Below, one piece after another: positions 10,193 through 19,958 of a stretch of DNA of 25,790 bases. The notes below the pieces were generated by a model. The model had not been told where the DNA came from. It made no database searches and saw only the letters and a program-made list of their open reading frames with translations. Every line of letters starts with the position of its first letter. Position 1 is the stretch's first letter. Source of the DNA: Chara braunii (Eukaryota > Streptophyta > Charophyceae > Charales > Characeae); assembly GCA_003427395.1 (NCBI GenBank), contig BFEA01000604.1:353608-379397 (forward strand), written 5' to 3'. The translations under genes and the position numbers were made by a program.

Positions 10193-11383
10193 GGTTGTCA
10201 AGTGTGGCAAAAAAATAAGAGCACTACACAGCCTCCCCTTGGTCTACTTAAGCCTTTGCCAATTCCAACAGGTTCCGGAGACTCTGTGTCCATTGACTTC
10301 ATGGACACCAAGATAAAAAGCAGGAATGGAAAAACGCAAGTCATGGTCATCGTCGACCGATTCAGTAAGTATGCTGTCTTTGTAGCATTACCCGCAGAAG
10401 CAAAAACAGAATTAGTGATCCGGGAGTTCTTTAACCATTGGGTGAAAAACTATGGACATCCCTTGACAATTGTGAGTGACAGAGATACACGGTTCACGAG
10501 TGAACAATGGCAACAACTTATGAATGTCTATGGCTCTAAGTTAACTATGTCATCAGGAAGACACCCTGAGACAAATGGCCAGACTGAGCAGATGAATAAG
10601 ATTTTGCAGCAAANGCTGCGCATGTATATNNGTCCNNACCAGATTGACTGGGANGAACATTTGCCCAAAGTTGCTAGTGCCTACAACAACNCTGTTCACC
10701 TCTCTACATGTAGGACTCCAATGGAATTGCATCTGGGATGGCGTCCGCGCAGGCCTATTGATCGGCTGAACCCGGACCAAGTGCATAAGCTTCCACTAGG
10801 AACAAGTGAGTTTGCTATACAATATCAAAAGGATATAGAAAAGGTAAAAGAAAACATTATCAAAGCACAACATCANACGATTGAACAGGCAAATAAGCAC
10901 AGGAGACCTTCACAGTTTGCTATAGGTGATCTAGTGTTGGTTAAGTCTAAGGAGTTTGTTCCCGAAGAAAACATCTCCCAGAAGTTGTTACCAGCCTACA
11001 AAGGACCTTGGCAAGTTCTAAATGTAATCGGCGATGTGGATACTCCTTCATATGTTATAGAGATTCCTCTGCATCTGCATACGTATCCAATATTCCACGC
11101 TTCNAAGNTTTTACCTTGCNTANCCAATGAGTTGTTTCCCAGTCGCAGATCANCNATANCTCCTAGTATGGATGGGAAATACAACGTGGATAATATTGTT
11201 GCTGAAAGTACCTTTCAGACTGGACGTAGAGGCAGACCCCAGCGACAATATAAGGTAAGATTTGCCTATCAGGACCCAAGTGAAGATCGTTCGTTCACAA
11301 GAGAGGAGTTGATTGAGTCTGCACCTCATATTGTGTCTGCATATGAAAGAGCAAGAAGAGGAATAAGTATCATAGATAGATGA
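10193..11383 (+). pseudogene. pol: Family A integrase core and chromodomain (A2)
   Basis: Integrase DDE core with Asp at 10295, Asp at 10478 and Glu at 10586, then the integrase C-terminal domain and a chromodomain at about 11160-11350. The zinc motif's last Cys is Trp (10205). In the chromodomain, the Trp of A1 (EDRWFTREE) is Ser here (EDRSFTREE), probably damaging an aromatic methyl-lysine pocket. It ends at TGA 11381, 12 codons earlier than the A1 stop at 3565. Seven N positions match those of A1 exactly; about eight more (10876, 11104-11159) are private to this copy. Confidence 0.9.
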
Positions 11384-12567
11384 AGGTTTCTCATAGGACT
11401 TCGAAATTAGGCCGGCGAGAGTAAAAGGGCCTTTACACGATTCAGACCCTGTTCGGCAAATGCAGCATAGAGGGGTTACTCGCCAGGGCCCAACTCGTGA
11501 AAGCAGATCAAAGGACAGGTTCTCTGGGTCAAAAGTCACATCCTGGTTTAACCAAAAGCCAATGTCAAAGGTCACAGTTGTGCCCCTGAACGAACAGTTG
11601 CAATGTTTAGATTTGGAGGTCGCATCTGTTCGTCCAGAGGGTGTGCAAGTAATGTTTGTTCAGGTGTGTCTGTACGTGCAGTATGTGTGCTTGTTCGTGC
11701 AGTATGAGTGTCTGTTCGTGTAGAATGTGTGTCTGTCCAAAAGAAAGTCAAAGGACAGTTTCCTAGTTTTGTCTAAGTCTAATATGGAGTCTAGATTCAG
11801 ACACCCAGTCCGAAATATAGGCCAGATGGCCGCAGCAGCAGCAGACCCTGAGGGGAAAATACTGGGACACGACATATGCATGGCTCTGGGACTGAGGAAG
11901 GCCCGAAGTGCCAATACAGGCCAATGCAGACCTCGCCAAGGGAGGCCAGCAGTATAAAGCAATAGGTCAGCCTCCCTTGACATTAGATTCTCCAGTGGCA
12001 TTGATACGTGGAAGTGCTGTAGCACTTGTGCGTTAGCTTGCTGGGTGAGCGCTGGCAGGAGAAGCTGCGCTAGGAGGAGGAAGGCTGGGCGCTGGCTTGC
12101 AAGAGGCAGCCATAGCTGCGCCAGCATGTTAGTAGTAGTAGAAGGGTTAGTCAGTAGTCTTTAGTGAGTAGCATTCAAAGTAGATCTTCGTAGTAGGAGT
12201 GTGCATGTATGGTGGGACTCGAGAGCCAAGACTGAGAGCCAAGAGAGAGAAGAACAAGAGAGTGGGGCAGGATCTGGCTATGGTTGATACTTACCTGCTG
12301 TGCGCTGTATTTGAGTTCTGAAGGTGGCGTTGGCTGAGCCAGGCCCCATTCGTGAGACAGAAGAAAGAAACTCGTGATAATGTTGGGCGCTGAACTTTGG
12401 ATCTCGATATACTCTTGTATAATGTGTTAATGATTAATTGAGCTGCGCAACTTGGTTCTATTCCATCTCATTTGGACTATGTGTGAGCTTCATCTTGTGT
12501 GTGAGTCATTGTCCATGCATGCGTTGTGATACACTCCAGCAAGAGAAGGACAGTCAGGTCCCTTGCA
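11384..12567 (+). repeat. Post-pol region and 3' LTR of copy A2
   Basis: Second copy of 3568-4711, differing by about a ten-base insertion near 11433, a three-base insertion near 12369 and scattered substitutions. It carries the 21-bp tandem array (about 11651-11739), the TATA box (11953), ATACTTACCTG (12287) and the CA end at 12567. AT-rich DNA, not a primer site, follows, so this is a true 3' end. The first 8 bases after it, ttttcttt, also occur at 1321-1328 near the A1 break, but I cannot call this a target duplication because A1 is truncated. Confidence 0.8.
11953..11959 (+). promoter_or_regulatory. TATA box in family A LTR (copy 2)
   Basis: TATAAAG identical in sequence and context to the box at 4100. 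In a 3' LTR it would start transcription outward into the flank. Confidence 0.5.
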
Positions 12568-12731
12568 TTTTCTTTTCTTCTCTTTTTCGAGACTACTTTT
12601 AGTACTTTTGGAAATACGTTAGAAATTAGAATCAATTTTCCATATTTCCTTTTCAAAATTCAAAAATAATTTAAATTAATTAAATTTCCTCATATATTTT
12701 AATTCCTAAAATTCCTTTTTGCAATTTTTCT
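12568..12731. other. AT-rich flank
   Basis: No gene. T-rich and A-rich runs resembling 1013-1331. Confidence 0.6.
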
Positions 12732-13021
12732 CTAGGCTATTAGAGTGGCCCGGGGTCACTTGCCCGGCCGGGCCAAAAACAATCAAAAAATAAAAATTAA
12801 AATTAAAAAAATAAAAGTTTTATTTTTTATTCCAAATTTGGTGCAGAATTTCGATGTGACCCTGAGGCAAAAGTTGTTCAGTTTATTTTTCTGCATAACA
12901 TAGTTTGTTTTCGGATTTTTTTTATTTTTTTTTTTATTTTTTATTTTTTTTTGCTGGGACCTTGCCAGGTCCTTGCACGGGCTGGCCACCCGGGACCCGG
13001 GCGGCCCGGCTGGTAGCCTAG
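12732..13021. mobile_element. Non-autonomous hAT-like DNA transposon, copy 2 (290 bp)
   Basis: The ends are perfect 8-bp inverted repeats, ctaggcta at 12732-12739 and tagcctag at 13014-13021. They are flanked by a perfect 8-bp direct repeat, atttttct, at 12724-12731 and 13022-13029. Duplications of 8 bp are the hAT hallmark. GC-rich subterminal blocks flank an AT-rich core with no coding capacity. The reverse complement of the core matches the left half of 285-1012 (for example tatgttatg followed by agaaaaataaa, and ccaaatttg followed by aataaaa), so this is a shorter member of the same family in the opposite orientation. Confidence 0.8.
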
Positions 13022-13701
13022 ATTTTTCTTGAAATTCGATAAATTCTTTTTCGCAATTCTTTTTCGAAATTCTCTTTTTATTCAGAACGTAAATCCGAAT
13101 AAATTTCGTCAGAATTTGATTTTCTCGGAATTAATTATTTCTTTTCATTTGGAAATTCCTGAAAATTTCGCTTTCGTATTTATTGAAAAATACACTCTCG
13201 AGTCTCGAATTAATTTCGAATAAATTCAAATTAATTTATTCAACCCCGCAGGGTGGGGGCATGAGGCCTGGAAGAGCTCAGCAGGGAGTAAGACGGTGTT
13301 GGAAAGTCTTAGAAGGGTTTGTTAGGGATCCTGAGGGTTGTGAGCATTCGTAGGACCTCAGTGGCAGGCTATTGCATGAGTAGTTACCTAATAGGTCATT
13401 AGATATTCATGATCCTCCCCATGTTTCTGAATCACATCGTGTTCACAGATTGTTCTCAGCCGAAGCCGGGTAATGGCCCCGGTATCTCAAATGATCTCAA
13501 ATGGTCTCAATGATCTGTACAATTCGATATAGGACGCTGGGCCCAGTTCCCAGCACGTGCTGCTCCCCACGAATAGACTGGAGCACTTGTTTAAAAAAAA
13601 AATAAAAAAAAATCTTGCTCTGCGATTCTCTGCTACCTTCATTGCTAAATCACTTGATGACGCTCTATTCTTGTAAATAGGAATTGTCCCCCCATCTCCA
13701 C
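13022..13701. other. AT-rich flank and possible leader of family B
   Basis: 13022-13240 is AT-rich flank. 13241-13701 is more balanced, with an A-run at 13592-13610, and leads into the family B gag start. I see no copy of the LTR start tgttacgg and no recognisable primer site, so the 5' LTR of B seems lost or lies unrecognised here. Confidence 0.5.
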
Positions 13702-15431
13702 ATGCCACCACGCCAAACCAAGACCTCCCAACGCGTCGCCGCCGACGCCGTTGCCGCTGCCGCCGCCACCGCTGCCGCTGCCACCGCCACCGCTGCCGCT
13801 ATCACATCCGCTGCTACCGCCTCCACTTCCGCTCCGGCCACGTCATCCACCCCCTCTTCCCCCACCGTGGCCCTATCTTCCATCAACATGTCTGATCTTC
13901 GTTCCGACTCCGTCAACAACATTGCCCGCGAACTCGTAGGGATCAGCTAACTTCGACCACCACCACCCCGGAACTCGCAACTATCCTTCGAACATTGACC
14001 ACCCTCAAATCCTCCCTCGCTACCATCAACACCACCATGGCCGCCATCTCCGATCGTGTCACCACGCCGCTCGAGGGAAACTCCCCCGCCATCACGNNNN
14101 NNNNNNNNNNNNNNNNNNNNNNNNNNNNNNNNNNNNNNNNNNNNNNNNNNNNNNNNNNNNNNNNNNNNNNNNNNNNNNNNNNNNNNNNNNNNNNNNNNNN
14201 NNNNNNNNNNNNNNAGCCACCCCCCCCCGCCGACCTCCTCCACTCCTACTACCTTTACCACCACATCCATCACCTCTGCCTCCTCCACCCTTCCTCCCCC
14301 ATCATCCGGCGCTTCCAGCACACCGCCTCATTCCTCGCCTAACCACGTCACCCCTCTTTCCCCCCCGCACTCCCATACTATCTCACAACCCATCATGACG
14401 ACCTCCACCATCCCCACCCCCCGTCCCACCTATTCCCAAGTCACCTCTGGGGTTTACCCCGCAATGCCACAACTTCCCCCCAACTACCTCCTTGACGACA
14501 ACAGCCAATTCGATTACACCTGCTATGACACTACCCGCGATAACCTCAACTTCAACACCCTCGACCGGATCGTTTCCCGCGAAGGGGAAATCCCCCGTTC
14601 CTTCCGATCCGCCGACATCATGCCCTTCTCCGGCCTTCCCCACAAGGACGTTTTCCTCTTCCTTACCCAGCTCCAAAACTCTTTCAAGCTCCACCACATG
14701 CCCCTTGTCCACTGGCTTCCCATTGCCACCTCCCGCCTCCTCGACAATGCCGCCAAATGGTGGATGGCCGAAGTCAGCAACCTTCGCGCCTCCGGAGGAC
14801 CGCGTCACTCCTTCCTCCAATAGGCCAACCTTCTCACTGCCACCTTCTGCCCCCAAAAACCATCGATGACTACCTCGAACAATTCTGTCACCTCCGCCAG
14901 ACCGGTACCACGAACTGTTTCGTCCAATACATCCGCTCCCTCCGCCATCACCTCCCCACCACCGTCATTCCCGACTTTGCATTCATCTCCCGCATCAAGC
15001 GAGTATGCCACAAAGATCTCGCAACCGCCCTCGCCCACGAACCCGACATGCCCCTTGCTGACCTCCTCTCTCGCATGCTTCACCACGATCGACTCCACCC
15101 CCATCACCAGTTCGCGCCCGCTCCTTTCCGCGCCCGCTTGTTCCATAACATCACCCCTGACGACACCACTCCACCCACCTCCGATGACGACTTCGACACT
15201 GCCTCTCTCGACCCCTCCCAATTCACCATTGAGGACCTCAAGGCCGCCCACCTTATGCGGATGGAACGCCAGGATCGTGCCTCCCGACCGCCTTCTTCCT
15301 CTCCACCCCGCCGTCTCCAGAAACTTACACCCGCAGAACGCATATACCTCCAGGAACACAACGGGTGTTTTCGCTGCCGCCAGTTAGGTCACCAACAAAC
15401 CAACTGCCCCAACGCTAGCCGCTTTACTTGA
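13702..15431 (+). pseudogene. gag: Family B gag, broken and gapped
   Basis: An ATG at 13702 opens an Ala/Thr/Ser-rich low-complexity N-terminus. The frame changes near 13941, after which a short coiled-coil-like segment (LATINTTMAAISDRV) runs into a 118-base gap. From 14215 a Pro/Ser/Thr-rich stretch leads into a capsid-like domain (about 14460-14820, with DIMPFSGLPHKDVFLFL and NAAKWWM). TAG at 14821 and a frame change near 14850 at a C/A homopolymer follow, then YLEQF to the zinc knuckle CX2CX4HX4C at 15366-15407. The frame ends at TAG 15429. The knuckle and its place before the protease identify gag. Confidence 0.85.
14097..14214. other. Assembly gap, 118 Ns
   Basis: Run of unknown bases inside family B gag. 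The true length and reading frame across it are unknown. Confidence 0.99.
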
Positions 15432-15524
15432 CAGGCCCCTCGCTCCGCAGGACCCGGCCCTTCTACTCCCACTTCTTCCTCCACTGAGACAGTCGGGCCC
15501 TCCTCCACCTGAACACTGTCCCCC

Positions 15525-16812
15525 TGTTACATGCTGCGCCTGCACACGCAGGCCATTTTTCAGGCCCTGCGCCCTTCAGGCCGAAAGCCTGAAATCCAGG
15601 GCTTACAGGCCCCACGTCGGTTCAGCCCGAAAGCCTGAACTTCAGGGCCTACACCCCCTATGTCGGTTCAGACTAAAAATGGCAACAACCTTTTTAGCCT
15701 GAACCCAAGGGCCATTTTCGGTCGTTCATCAGAACGACCGGCCCTGAAACTCAGGCACCGAATCAGGGTTTCGGGAACAGGCTATTCTTAGCCTGTTTCC
15801 CACGCCAGCCTCTGCAGGCTGCTGGACGCCAGCCCCTGGCACACTTCGGCATTGGCAAGAGCTGCCTCCTCGGCCTGGCTCGCCCTCCAGTAGTCAGGAG
15901 GCAGGCCGAGGTAGTACATAGGGACTTCCCAGGCACTTCCCAGGCAGGCAGTCGGCAGTTGTAGTCTTCAGGATTCGGGAGCAGCACTCTGGAGGGAGCG
16001 TTGTAGAGTAGTAGTAGCGTTAGCTTGTAGTCTTCAGCGCTGGGCGCAGTAGGTAGCTGTAGTCGCCAACGTTGGGCGCCATAGCTAGATAGTACTAGAG
16101 AGAGAGAGAGAGATTGGGCGGAGGCCAGAGGTACTTACCTGCAGCGCCGTTGCTCCAGCTTCGTCTTCGAGGTACCTGCAGCACAGCGCCAATATCACTG
16201 GTCAGTATCTGGCTCGTAACAGTGAGAGAGAGAGAGTTCTTCTTCTTCCTCTTCTCAGTCCACCATCTCCTTCTCCCCCTCTCAACATCTGACTTCATCT
16301 GCAGACTACGAGAGAAGAGAGACAGAGCTTGGTGACATCGGATCCAGACTCGACTTTTGGGACTTCAGACATGGCAACGAGGGACTATTTGGGATTGGTG
16401 ACAAAGCCTTGGTGTTGACGACATTCCCATCTCTCTCCCTCCTTTCGTCTGATCCCTTTCTCTTCGTCTGTGTATGTCTGGACCTGGCGCTTTCTTCCTG
16501 TGTACAGCGCCAGGCTCCTTCACACCTGGTGAGGGATACGATGTATGTTGGGTCTGAGTTCAAACATTGATTGGGCTAGTTATTAGCATTNTAGCATTCT
16601 GCTTCGCTACTTTGTACTACGTGAGTGAGGTCAGTCNCGGTCAGGTCAGTCTTTGTATCNNAGTCTTCCCTGCGCTATTCAGCACCTTTTGTATGTATGA
16701 GAATGCACACTGTCTTTCGAGATTCTACTCGCACTGCATTGTCCATTTTGTCCTTTTCATCACATTGCAGATCCTCGGTTATTACGTACATCACGTATCT
16801 GTGCATGTAACA
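15525..16812 (+). mobile_element. Family C solo-LTR-like insertion in family B
   Basis: The ends form a perfect 10-bp inverted repeat, tgttacatgc (15525-15534) and gcatgtaaca (16803-16812), with the TG...CA form of LTRs. It separates gag from protease of family B. An inverted copy of its right ~745 bases lies at the window end, with non-gag flank, confirming the right boundary. A 7-base repeat, ctgtccc, flanks it (15516-15522 and 16813-16819), but two extra Cs stand between it and the left TG, so the target duplication is imperfect. No coding region is supported. It shares tacttacctg and gctgggcgc with the family A LTR. A Mutator-like element is the alternative, since 9-11-bp duplications occur there. 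Confidence 0.65.
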
Positions 16813-17711
16813 CTGTCCCTTGCAATCCTCCCCCGACATCGACCACTTGTCTGCCGGCTCTCCCATCGGTGACGATCTCTCCTCCACCGGTGGCCCACTT
16901 GGCATCGACTATCCATCAACCTACCCCCCCCCCGGTGATGCACATCCCATCGAACGACCCCCAGGCGACGCAGTCTACTCCGCCTACCCCCCTCCCGACG
17001 ACGTCTGCTATCCCGTCGGTTGAGCTTCCCACTGGCACCTGCTCTTCTACTCTCATCCCTAACCCCTTCTCTACCACCTTCTCCGATCTCGTTGAGAAAC
17101 ACGCACGACACGATCGGCTTGTTAGATTAGGCTTGGAATAACGTCGCCTCAACACCATGATCTCTTCTGCTTATGTCGGAACCGCATAGTTCCAGCTCAA
17201 GTTTATCGTCGTCTCCCTTGATGCATCGACGGTGAAGTTTCGGGCCCTCCTTGATATTGGTGCCACCGGCAACTTCATCACCGAAGCCTATGTCCGCAAA
17301 GCCGGCCTCTCTTCCACCGGCTATGACTCCCTGATCACCATCCGACTAGGGGATAAGGACTCAACCATCATTGTCGATCGCACTGTCCCCAAGACCCTCA
17401 TGACTGTCGGTCCTCTTCGCAGTCAGGTCTCCTTCGATGTCATGCACCTCATGTGCGACATCGTCTTGGGGACTCCATGGCTTGACCGTTTCATGCCCTA
17501 CTCCTTCCACCCCTCCTTCGTCCGACTCACCCGCCCTCCAGACTCTCCTCTTGATATCCCTTACCTTCTCCCCCCTTCTAACCCACCCCTTGTCTCCCCT
17601 CACCAGTTCGTTCACATATCTAGTGAACACCCCGACTTCGCTTACTATTGTCTTGTTATCGACCACGAGCATCCCGAGGACTTGCTTCCAACGGATAAAC
17701 CCGACCAAGAC
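16813..17711 (+). pseudogene. pol: Family B gag-pol linker and protease
   Basis: One frame runs from about 16869 to 17711, with TAA at 17139 and TAG at 17187. Before the TAA it is Pro/Ser/Thr-rich linker; after the TAG comes a retropepsin-like domain: FRALLDIGATGNFITEA, with the active-site Asp at 17253, and IVLGTPWLDRF. The catalytic triad reads Asp-Ile-Gly where Asp-Thr-Gly or Asp-Ser-Gly is usual, so the enzyme is probably dead. Both stops sit where Gln would fit. Confidence 0.85.
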
Positions 17712-18098
17712 CCCCCTTCAGGACGTATGAGTTCTTGCCCTCCGGTTTACCTCCCGATCGAGGTGTATCCCATACCATTAATCTTGAGACCAGCCATTCT
17801 CCTCCTTGCTGCCCTTCGTACCAACTCTCCGTCCTCGAGGTTGAAGAAATGAAGCGCCAGCTCAATGAACTCCTTGAAAAAGGATTCATTAAGCCTAGCT
17901 CCTCCCCCTTCGGAACCAGTTGTCTCTTCGTCAAGAAAGAACGGCACCTCGGAACTGCGAATGTGCACAGACTATCGTGCCTTGAACCGGATCACGATCA
18001 AGAACAAGTACCCACTCCCCCGGATATCTGAACTTCTTGATCGTCTCCGTGGAGCCAAATATTTCACCAAGATCGACCTCCGCAGTGGCTTCCACTAG
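17712..18098 (+). pseudogene. pol: Family B RT, N-terminal part
   Basis: The frame changes near a C run at about 17711, after which LPSGLPPDRGV and [15 protein letters not shown] match the start of Ty3/gypsy RT. A probable extra A near 17938 shifts the frame again, within the lysine-rich VKK segment. [21 protein letters not shown] and KIDLRSGFH follow, carrying the first RT catalytic Asp. TAG at 18096 stands exactly where the conserved Gln of the SG(Y/F)HQI motif belongs. Confidence 0.9.
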
Positions 18099-19106
18099 AT
18101 CCGTATCCGCAAGGAGGACACCCACAAAACCGCATTCCGCGCTCGGTTCAGGCACTACGAGTTCCTCGTAATGCCTTTTGGACTCACCAATGCCCCCACC
18201 ACATTCCAGTCCACCATGAACCACATCTTTCGTGACCTCCTCGAAGTCTGTGTCGCCGTGTACCTTGATGACATCCTCATCTTTAGCCCCACCTTTGAGT
18301 CCCACCTTCAGCACATTTGCCAAGTCCTCTCGATCCTCCGAGAGCAAAAATTCTACGCCAAGCTCAGCAAATGTACGTTTGCCGCTTCGAGCGTTGAATA
18401 CCTTGGCCACATTGTCTCCGCTGAAGGCATTCGTATGGACCCCTCGAAGGCCACAACCCTCGTCGAGTACCCCCCGCCCAAGACCCTCCTCCAACTCCGT
18501 TCCTTCCTCGGCCTTGCCAACTATTACCGCCCGTTCATTCGGAACTTTTCCGAGATCTCTTACCCTCTCCACGAACTCACACGCAAGGATGAGCCCTTCA
18601 ATTGGAACGATCGCTGCCAACACGCTTTCGACCTCCTCAAGCAAACCATCACCACAACCCCTGTCCTCAAGATCGCCGACCCCACTCGCCATTTCTATAT
18701 CACCACTGATGCCTCCGACTTCGCCATCGGAGTCGTATTGTCCCAACATTTCCCCCACGACACCGCCGAGACCCCCTCCATCAAGGACTCGCCCACTCAC
18801 CCCGAGGCTCCACCCGGCAAATACCCCATCGCCTTCGCAAGCAAGAAGCTCCTTTTCGCGGAGATGGATTACCCCTCCAACGAGAAGGAACTCCTCGCCG
18901 TGATTCACGCCCTCACAGTCTGGCGCCCGTACCTCGACNNGCAATACTTCACCATCCGCACTGACAACACCATCGTCTCCTCCATCCTCTCCAAGAAAGA
19001 TATCACTCCACGCCAAGCCCGCTGGCTAGACTTCCTTGCCCAGTTCACATTCACCATTTGCCATACCCCCGGCAAAAGCAACCGNGTTGCNGATGCCCTC
19101 TCNTGA
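18099..19106 (+). pseudogene. pol: Family B RT palm/thumb and RNase H
   Basis: A continuous frame with MPFGLTNAPTTF, catalytic YLDD at 18261-18272, the thumb, SFLGLANYYRPF, and RNase H with Asp in TTDAS, Glu in NEKELLAV and Asp in RTDNT. An insertion-like Pro/Thr-rich loop (about 18755-18820) lies inside RNase H. It ends at TGA 19104 just after the DAL motif, where Arg (CGA) is the likely original. Ns at 18939-18940, 19084, 19091 and 19103 mark low assembly confidence. Confidence 0.9.
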
Positions 19107-19649
19107 CGACCCGACCACAAGCCCCCCGAGAAAGTCTACGCCGCCATGACTCATATTCAACTCCTTCCATCACTTCATCATCGATACACCCAAGGCTATC
19201 TCTCCTGCTCAGACTTCGCCACCATTTACAACAAACTCCGCGATCTTGACCCAGTTTCGGACTACTCCCTCCACAACAATCTCACAGTCTGACGCCCGTA
19301 CCTCGACGGGCAATACTTCACCATCCGCACTGACAACACCATCATTTCTTCCATCCTCACCGAGAAAGACATCACCCCACGCCAAGCTTGATGGCTCGAC
19401 TTCCTTGCCCAGTTCACATTCACCATTTGCCACACACCCGGCAAAAGCAACCACATCGCCGACACCCTCTCTCACCGCCCCGACCACAAGCCTCCCGAGA
19501 AGGTCTACGCCGCCATGACTCACATTCAACTCCTCCCATCACTCCATCACCGTTACACCCAGGGCTACCTCTCTTGCTTAGACTTCGCCTCTATCTACAA
19601 CAAGCTTCGCAACCTCGACTCGGTCCTTGACTACTCCCTCCACGACAAC
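18912..19649 (+). repeat. 369-bp divergent tandem duplication in family B pol
   Basis: 18912-19280 and 19281-19649 both start ctcacagtctg and encode the same RNase H end plus linker to integrase. The period of 369 bases equals 123 codons, so the frame is kept. The units differ at many bases, so they are not a simple copy error; they could be an old duplication or a chimeric join of two element copies. Confidence 0.85.
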
Positions 19650-19958
19650 CTCCTCTACATCGACAGCAAAGGCACTCGCCGACTTTGCATCCCTGACGCA
19701 CGTGGTCTCTGTACCCAGCTCTTGGCCGAGCACCACGATGCCAAGACTGCAGGTCACCTCGGTTTCCAGAAAACCTTCGACACCATCTCCCGGTACTTCT
19801 ATTGGCCTTCTCTACTCGCCGACGTCAAAACATACGTTCGCTCATGTCCCACGTGTCAGGCTGTCAATCCCTCGAACCGGGCCAAACCCGGCAAGCTCCA
19901 ATCATTGCCCATCCCCACTCACCGGTGGCAGTCTCCCTACGACAGACCGCGGGCATGA
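19107..19958 (+). pseudogene. pol: Family B duplicated RNase H end and integrase zinc domain
   Basis: Same frame as the preceding RNase H part. It includes the second duplicated unit with TGA at 19290 (where the first unit has TGG) and TGA at 19389 (where the first unit has CGC). After it comes the integrase N-terminal HHCC zinc domain with all ligands visible: EHHD, AGHLG and SCPTC. In contrast to family A, this zinc motif is intact. The frame breaks near 19935. Confidence 0.85.

Larger units (their letters stand above)
4712..12567 (+). mobile_element. Family A Ty3/gypsy chromovirus, copy A2, near complete
   Basis: The internal domain runs from the primer site at 4716 through leader, gag, protease, RT, RNase H and integrase with chromodomain to the 3' LTR ending at 12567. 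The 5' LTR is the one ending at 4711. Protease-RT-RNase H-integrase is the Ty3/gypsy order, and the C-terminal chromodomain points to the chromovirus branch. The element is dead: gag carries four stops (5898, 6368, 6428, 6608) and frame changes, and pol carries a frameshift in RT plus stops at 7911, 9263 and 10190. Confidence 0.9.

Noticed and set aside
13684-13922. Overlapping Pro- or Ala-rich reading frames on both strands
   Set aside because: Low-complexity GC-rich repeats of the gag start stay open in several frames; only the frame leading into gag is credible.
17931-19016. 361-codon open frame on the minus strand opposite RT/RNase H of family B
   Set aside because: Antisense of a C-rich coding region with few stops; composition is biased and no domain is recognisable.
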